Source: Atherix ibis (Eukaryota; Arthropoda; Insecta; Diptera; Athericidae). From it: a stretch of DNA of 64,000 nucleotides. The translations under genes were made by a program, and so were the position numbers. Under the pieces are notes generated by a model. That model was not told the origin of the DNA, did not search any database, and worked only from the letters and a program-made list of their open reading frames with translations. Below, in pieces: positions 62,081 through 64,000 of this stretch. The stretch lies in NCBI GenBank assembly GCA_958298945.1, contig OY282609.1, positions 42,794,954-42,858,953 of the forward strand. Direction: 5' to 3'. How positions within the stretch are numbered: position 1 is the stretch's first letter; each line of letters starts with the position of its first letter.

Positions 62081-64000
62081 GTCAAGTGGAGCATGCAGTG
62101 GTATTTTTCAAGAGAAATATTATGTGGTATTTTTCAAGAGGAATAATCAGTGGTATTTTTCAAGAGGAATATTCAGTGGTATTTTTCAAGATAAATATGC
62201 AGTGGTATTTTTCAAGAGGAATATTCAGTGGTATTTTTCAAGTGGAGTATTCAGTGGTATTTTTCAAGAGGAATATTCAGTGGTATTTTTCAAGTGGAAT
62301 ATTCAGTGGTATTTTTCAAGACGAATATTCAGAGGTATTTTTCAAGAGGAAAATTCAGTGGTATTTTTCTTTAGGAATATTCAGTGGTATTTTTCAAAAG
62401 GAATATTCAGTTGTATTTTTCAAGAGGAATATTCAGTGGTATTTTTCAAGAGGAATATTCAGTGGTATTTTTCAATAGTAATATTCAATGGTATTTTTCA
62501 AGAGGAATATTCAGTAGTATTTTTCAAGAGGAATATTAAGTAGTATTTTTCAAGAGTAATATTCAGTGGTATTTTTCAAGAGGAATTTTCAGTGGTATTT
62601 TTCAAGGGAAATAATCAGAGGTATTTTTCAAGAGCAATATTCAGTTGTATTTTTCAAGAGGAATATTCAGTGGTATTTTCCAAGAGAAATATTCAGTGGT
62701 ATTTTTCAAGTGGAATATTCAGTGGTATCTTTCATGAGGAATATTCAGTGGTACTTTCCAAGAGGAATATTCAGTGGTATTTTTCAAGAGTAATATTCAG
62801 TGGTATTTTTCAAGAGGAATATTCAGTGGTATTTTTCAAGTAGAATATTCAGTGGTATTTTTCAAGAGGAATATTCAGAGGTATTTTTCAAGAGGAAAAT
62901 TCAGTGGTATTTTTCTTTAGGAATGTTCAGTGGTATTTTTCAAGAGGAATATTCAGTTGCATTTTTCAAGAGGAATATTCAGTGGTATTTTTCAAGATGA
63001 ATATTCAGTGGTATTTTTCAATAGTAATATTCAATGGTATTTTTCAAGAGGAATATTCAGTAGTATTTTTCAAGAGGAATATTAAGTAGTATTTTTTAAG
63101 AGTAATATTCAGTGGTATTTTCAAGAGGAATATTCAGTATTATTTTTCAAGAGGAATTTTTAGTTGTATTTTTCAAGAGGAATATTCAGTGATATTTTTA
63201 AGGAGGTATATTCAGTAGAATTTTTCAAGAGGAATATTCAGTGGTATTTTTCAAAAGGAATAATCAGTCGTATTTTTTAAGAGCAATATTCAGTGGTATT
63301 TTTCAAGAGGAATATTCAGTGGTATTTTTCAAGAGGAATATTCAGTGGTATTTTTCAAGAGGAATATTCAGTGATATTTTCAAGAGGAGTATTCAGCGTT
63401 ATTTTTCAAGAGAAATATGGAGTGGTATTTTTTAAGATGAATATTCAGTGGTATTTTTCAAGAGGAATATTCAGTGGTATTTTTCAAGAGGAATATTCAG
63501 TGGTATTTTTCAAGAGGAATTTTCAGTGGTATTTTTCAAGGGAAATAATCAGAGGTATTTTTCAAGAGCAATATTCAGTTGTATTTTTCAAGAGGAATAT
63601 TCAGTGGTATTTTCCAAGAGAAATATTCAGTGGTATTTTTCAAGTGGAATATTCAGTGGTATCTTTCATGAGGAATATTCAGTGGTACTTTCGAAAAGGA
63701 ATATTCAGTGGTATTTTTCAAGAGGAATATTCAGTGGTATTTTTCAAGAGGAATATTCAGTGGTGTTTTTCATGCGGAATATTCAATAGTATTTTTCAAG
63801 TGGAATATTCAGTGGTATTTTTCAAGAGGAATATTCAGTGGTATTTTTCAAGAAGAATATTTAGGGGTATTTTTCAAGAGGAATAATCGGCGGTATTTTT
63901 CAAGAGCAATATTCAATTGTATTTTTCAAGAGGAATATTCAGTTGTATTTTTCAAGAGGAATATTCAGTGATACTTTTCAAGTGGAATATTCAGTGGTAT

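Larger units (their letters stand above)
1..64000 (+). repeat. 26-bp satellite DNA array filling the window
   Basis: The consensus monomer is GGTATTTTTCAAG (positions 1-13) followed by AGGAATATTCAGT (14-26). It runs head to tail from base 1 to the last base, always in this orientation, with no non-satellite DNA. Adding up visible length variants (81 bases deleted, 12 inserted) gives 2,464 full monomers, and the sum reproduces the monomer phase at base 63,996. Substitutions cluster at positions 13-16 and across the junction 25-2. The T-rich box (3-10) and the AATATTC box (17-23) are mostly kept. The consensus is 31% GC, has no CpG and no ATG, and has an SspI site (AATATT) in each monomer. Its role is unknown. 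Arrays like this typically sit in constitutive heterochromatin of eukaryotes, which is inference here. I do not recognise the family. Confidence 0.98.
59680..64000. repeat. 3,037-bp duplication running off the window
   Basis: Offset 3,037 holds from 59,680/62,717 to the last base. The length is 117 monomers minus five (deletions at about 60,077, 60,333 and 61,118, and two bases at 61,426). Shared markers: CAAGTAGAATATTC, TTTTTCTTTAGG, cassettes P, U, R and T. The second copy is cut by the window end. Confidence 0.88.

Noticed and set aside
1..64000. Repeat-spacer pattern of a CRISPR array
   Set aside because: The 26-bp units abut directly and no unique spacers exist.
1..64000. Telomeric repeat
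   Set aside because: The unit is 26 bp and AT-rich, with no G-run motif of known telomeres. A subtelomeric location remains possible.
1..64000. Transposon or retroelement inserted in the array
   Set aside because: The 26-bp register can be followed from the first to the last base with only small indels, leaving no room for an insertion.
1..64000. Inverted monomers or a palindromic array turn
   Set aside because: I looked for the reverse-complement signature (CTCTTGAAAAATACC) and saw none; every monomer reads in one direction.

Overview
The whole 64,000-base window is one uninterrupted, head-to-tail satellite DNA array. The monomer is 26 bp (positions 1-13 GGTATTTTTCAAG, positions 14-26 AGGAATATTCAGT; 8 A, 10 T, 6 G, 2 C; 31% GC; no CpG). 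Every monomer has the same orientation. Counting monomer by monomer, and adding up the length variants seen by eye (81 bases deleted, 12 inserted), gives 2,464 complete monomers plus five bases. That count agrees with the monomer phase observed at the last base. I see no protein gene, RNA gene, transposon, CRISPR array or unique sequence. A pure AT-rich array of this size points to eukaryotic heterochromatin (centromeric, pericentromeric or subtelomeric). I do not recognise the monomer and cannot name the species.

The information lies in the order of variant monomers. Recurrent groups of diagnostic variants (called cassettes P, Q, R, S, T and U here) form higher-order repeats (HORs) of several sizes. 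Layout: 1-3.8 kb is irregular, with a 1,040-bp duplication. 4.0-9.1 kb holds three units of about 1.9 kb, overlapped by an 832-bp duplication (8.6-10.3 kb). 10.4-18.5 kb is built on a unit of about 1.69 kb and a nearly perfect 2,621-bp tandem duplication. 18.2-20.5 kb is a mosaic containing a copy of the 4.8-5.6 kb block. 20.7-23.2 kb is a 1,273-bp duplication and 24.3-27.8 kb a 1,741/1,767-bp duplication. 27.8-41.6 kb is a chain of overlapping duplications (2,961, 1,428, 1,813 and 2,878 bp). 40.7-44.7 kb is a displaced copy of sequence starting at 28.65 kb. 45.0-47.5 kb is a 1,403-bp-offset duplication. 49.4-56.6 kb holds a 598-bp duplication inside three units of about 2.4-2.5 kb. 56.4-60.5 kb is a 2,130-bp duplication, and 59.7 kb to the window end is a 3,037-bp duplication that continues outside.

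For the offsets checked, the length equals a whole number of monomers minus the net indels inside it (for example 1,813 = 70 x 26 - 7). This is what in-register unequal exchange predicts. Cassettes T and U occur only after 34.4 kb and the complete R cassette only after 11.2 kb, so the array is regionally differentiated. The many long open frames on the + strand are a by-product of a stop-free 26-bp monomer (26 is not divisible by 3). They start at GTG or TTG, overlap in three frames, and are not annotated as genes.
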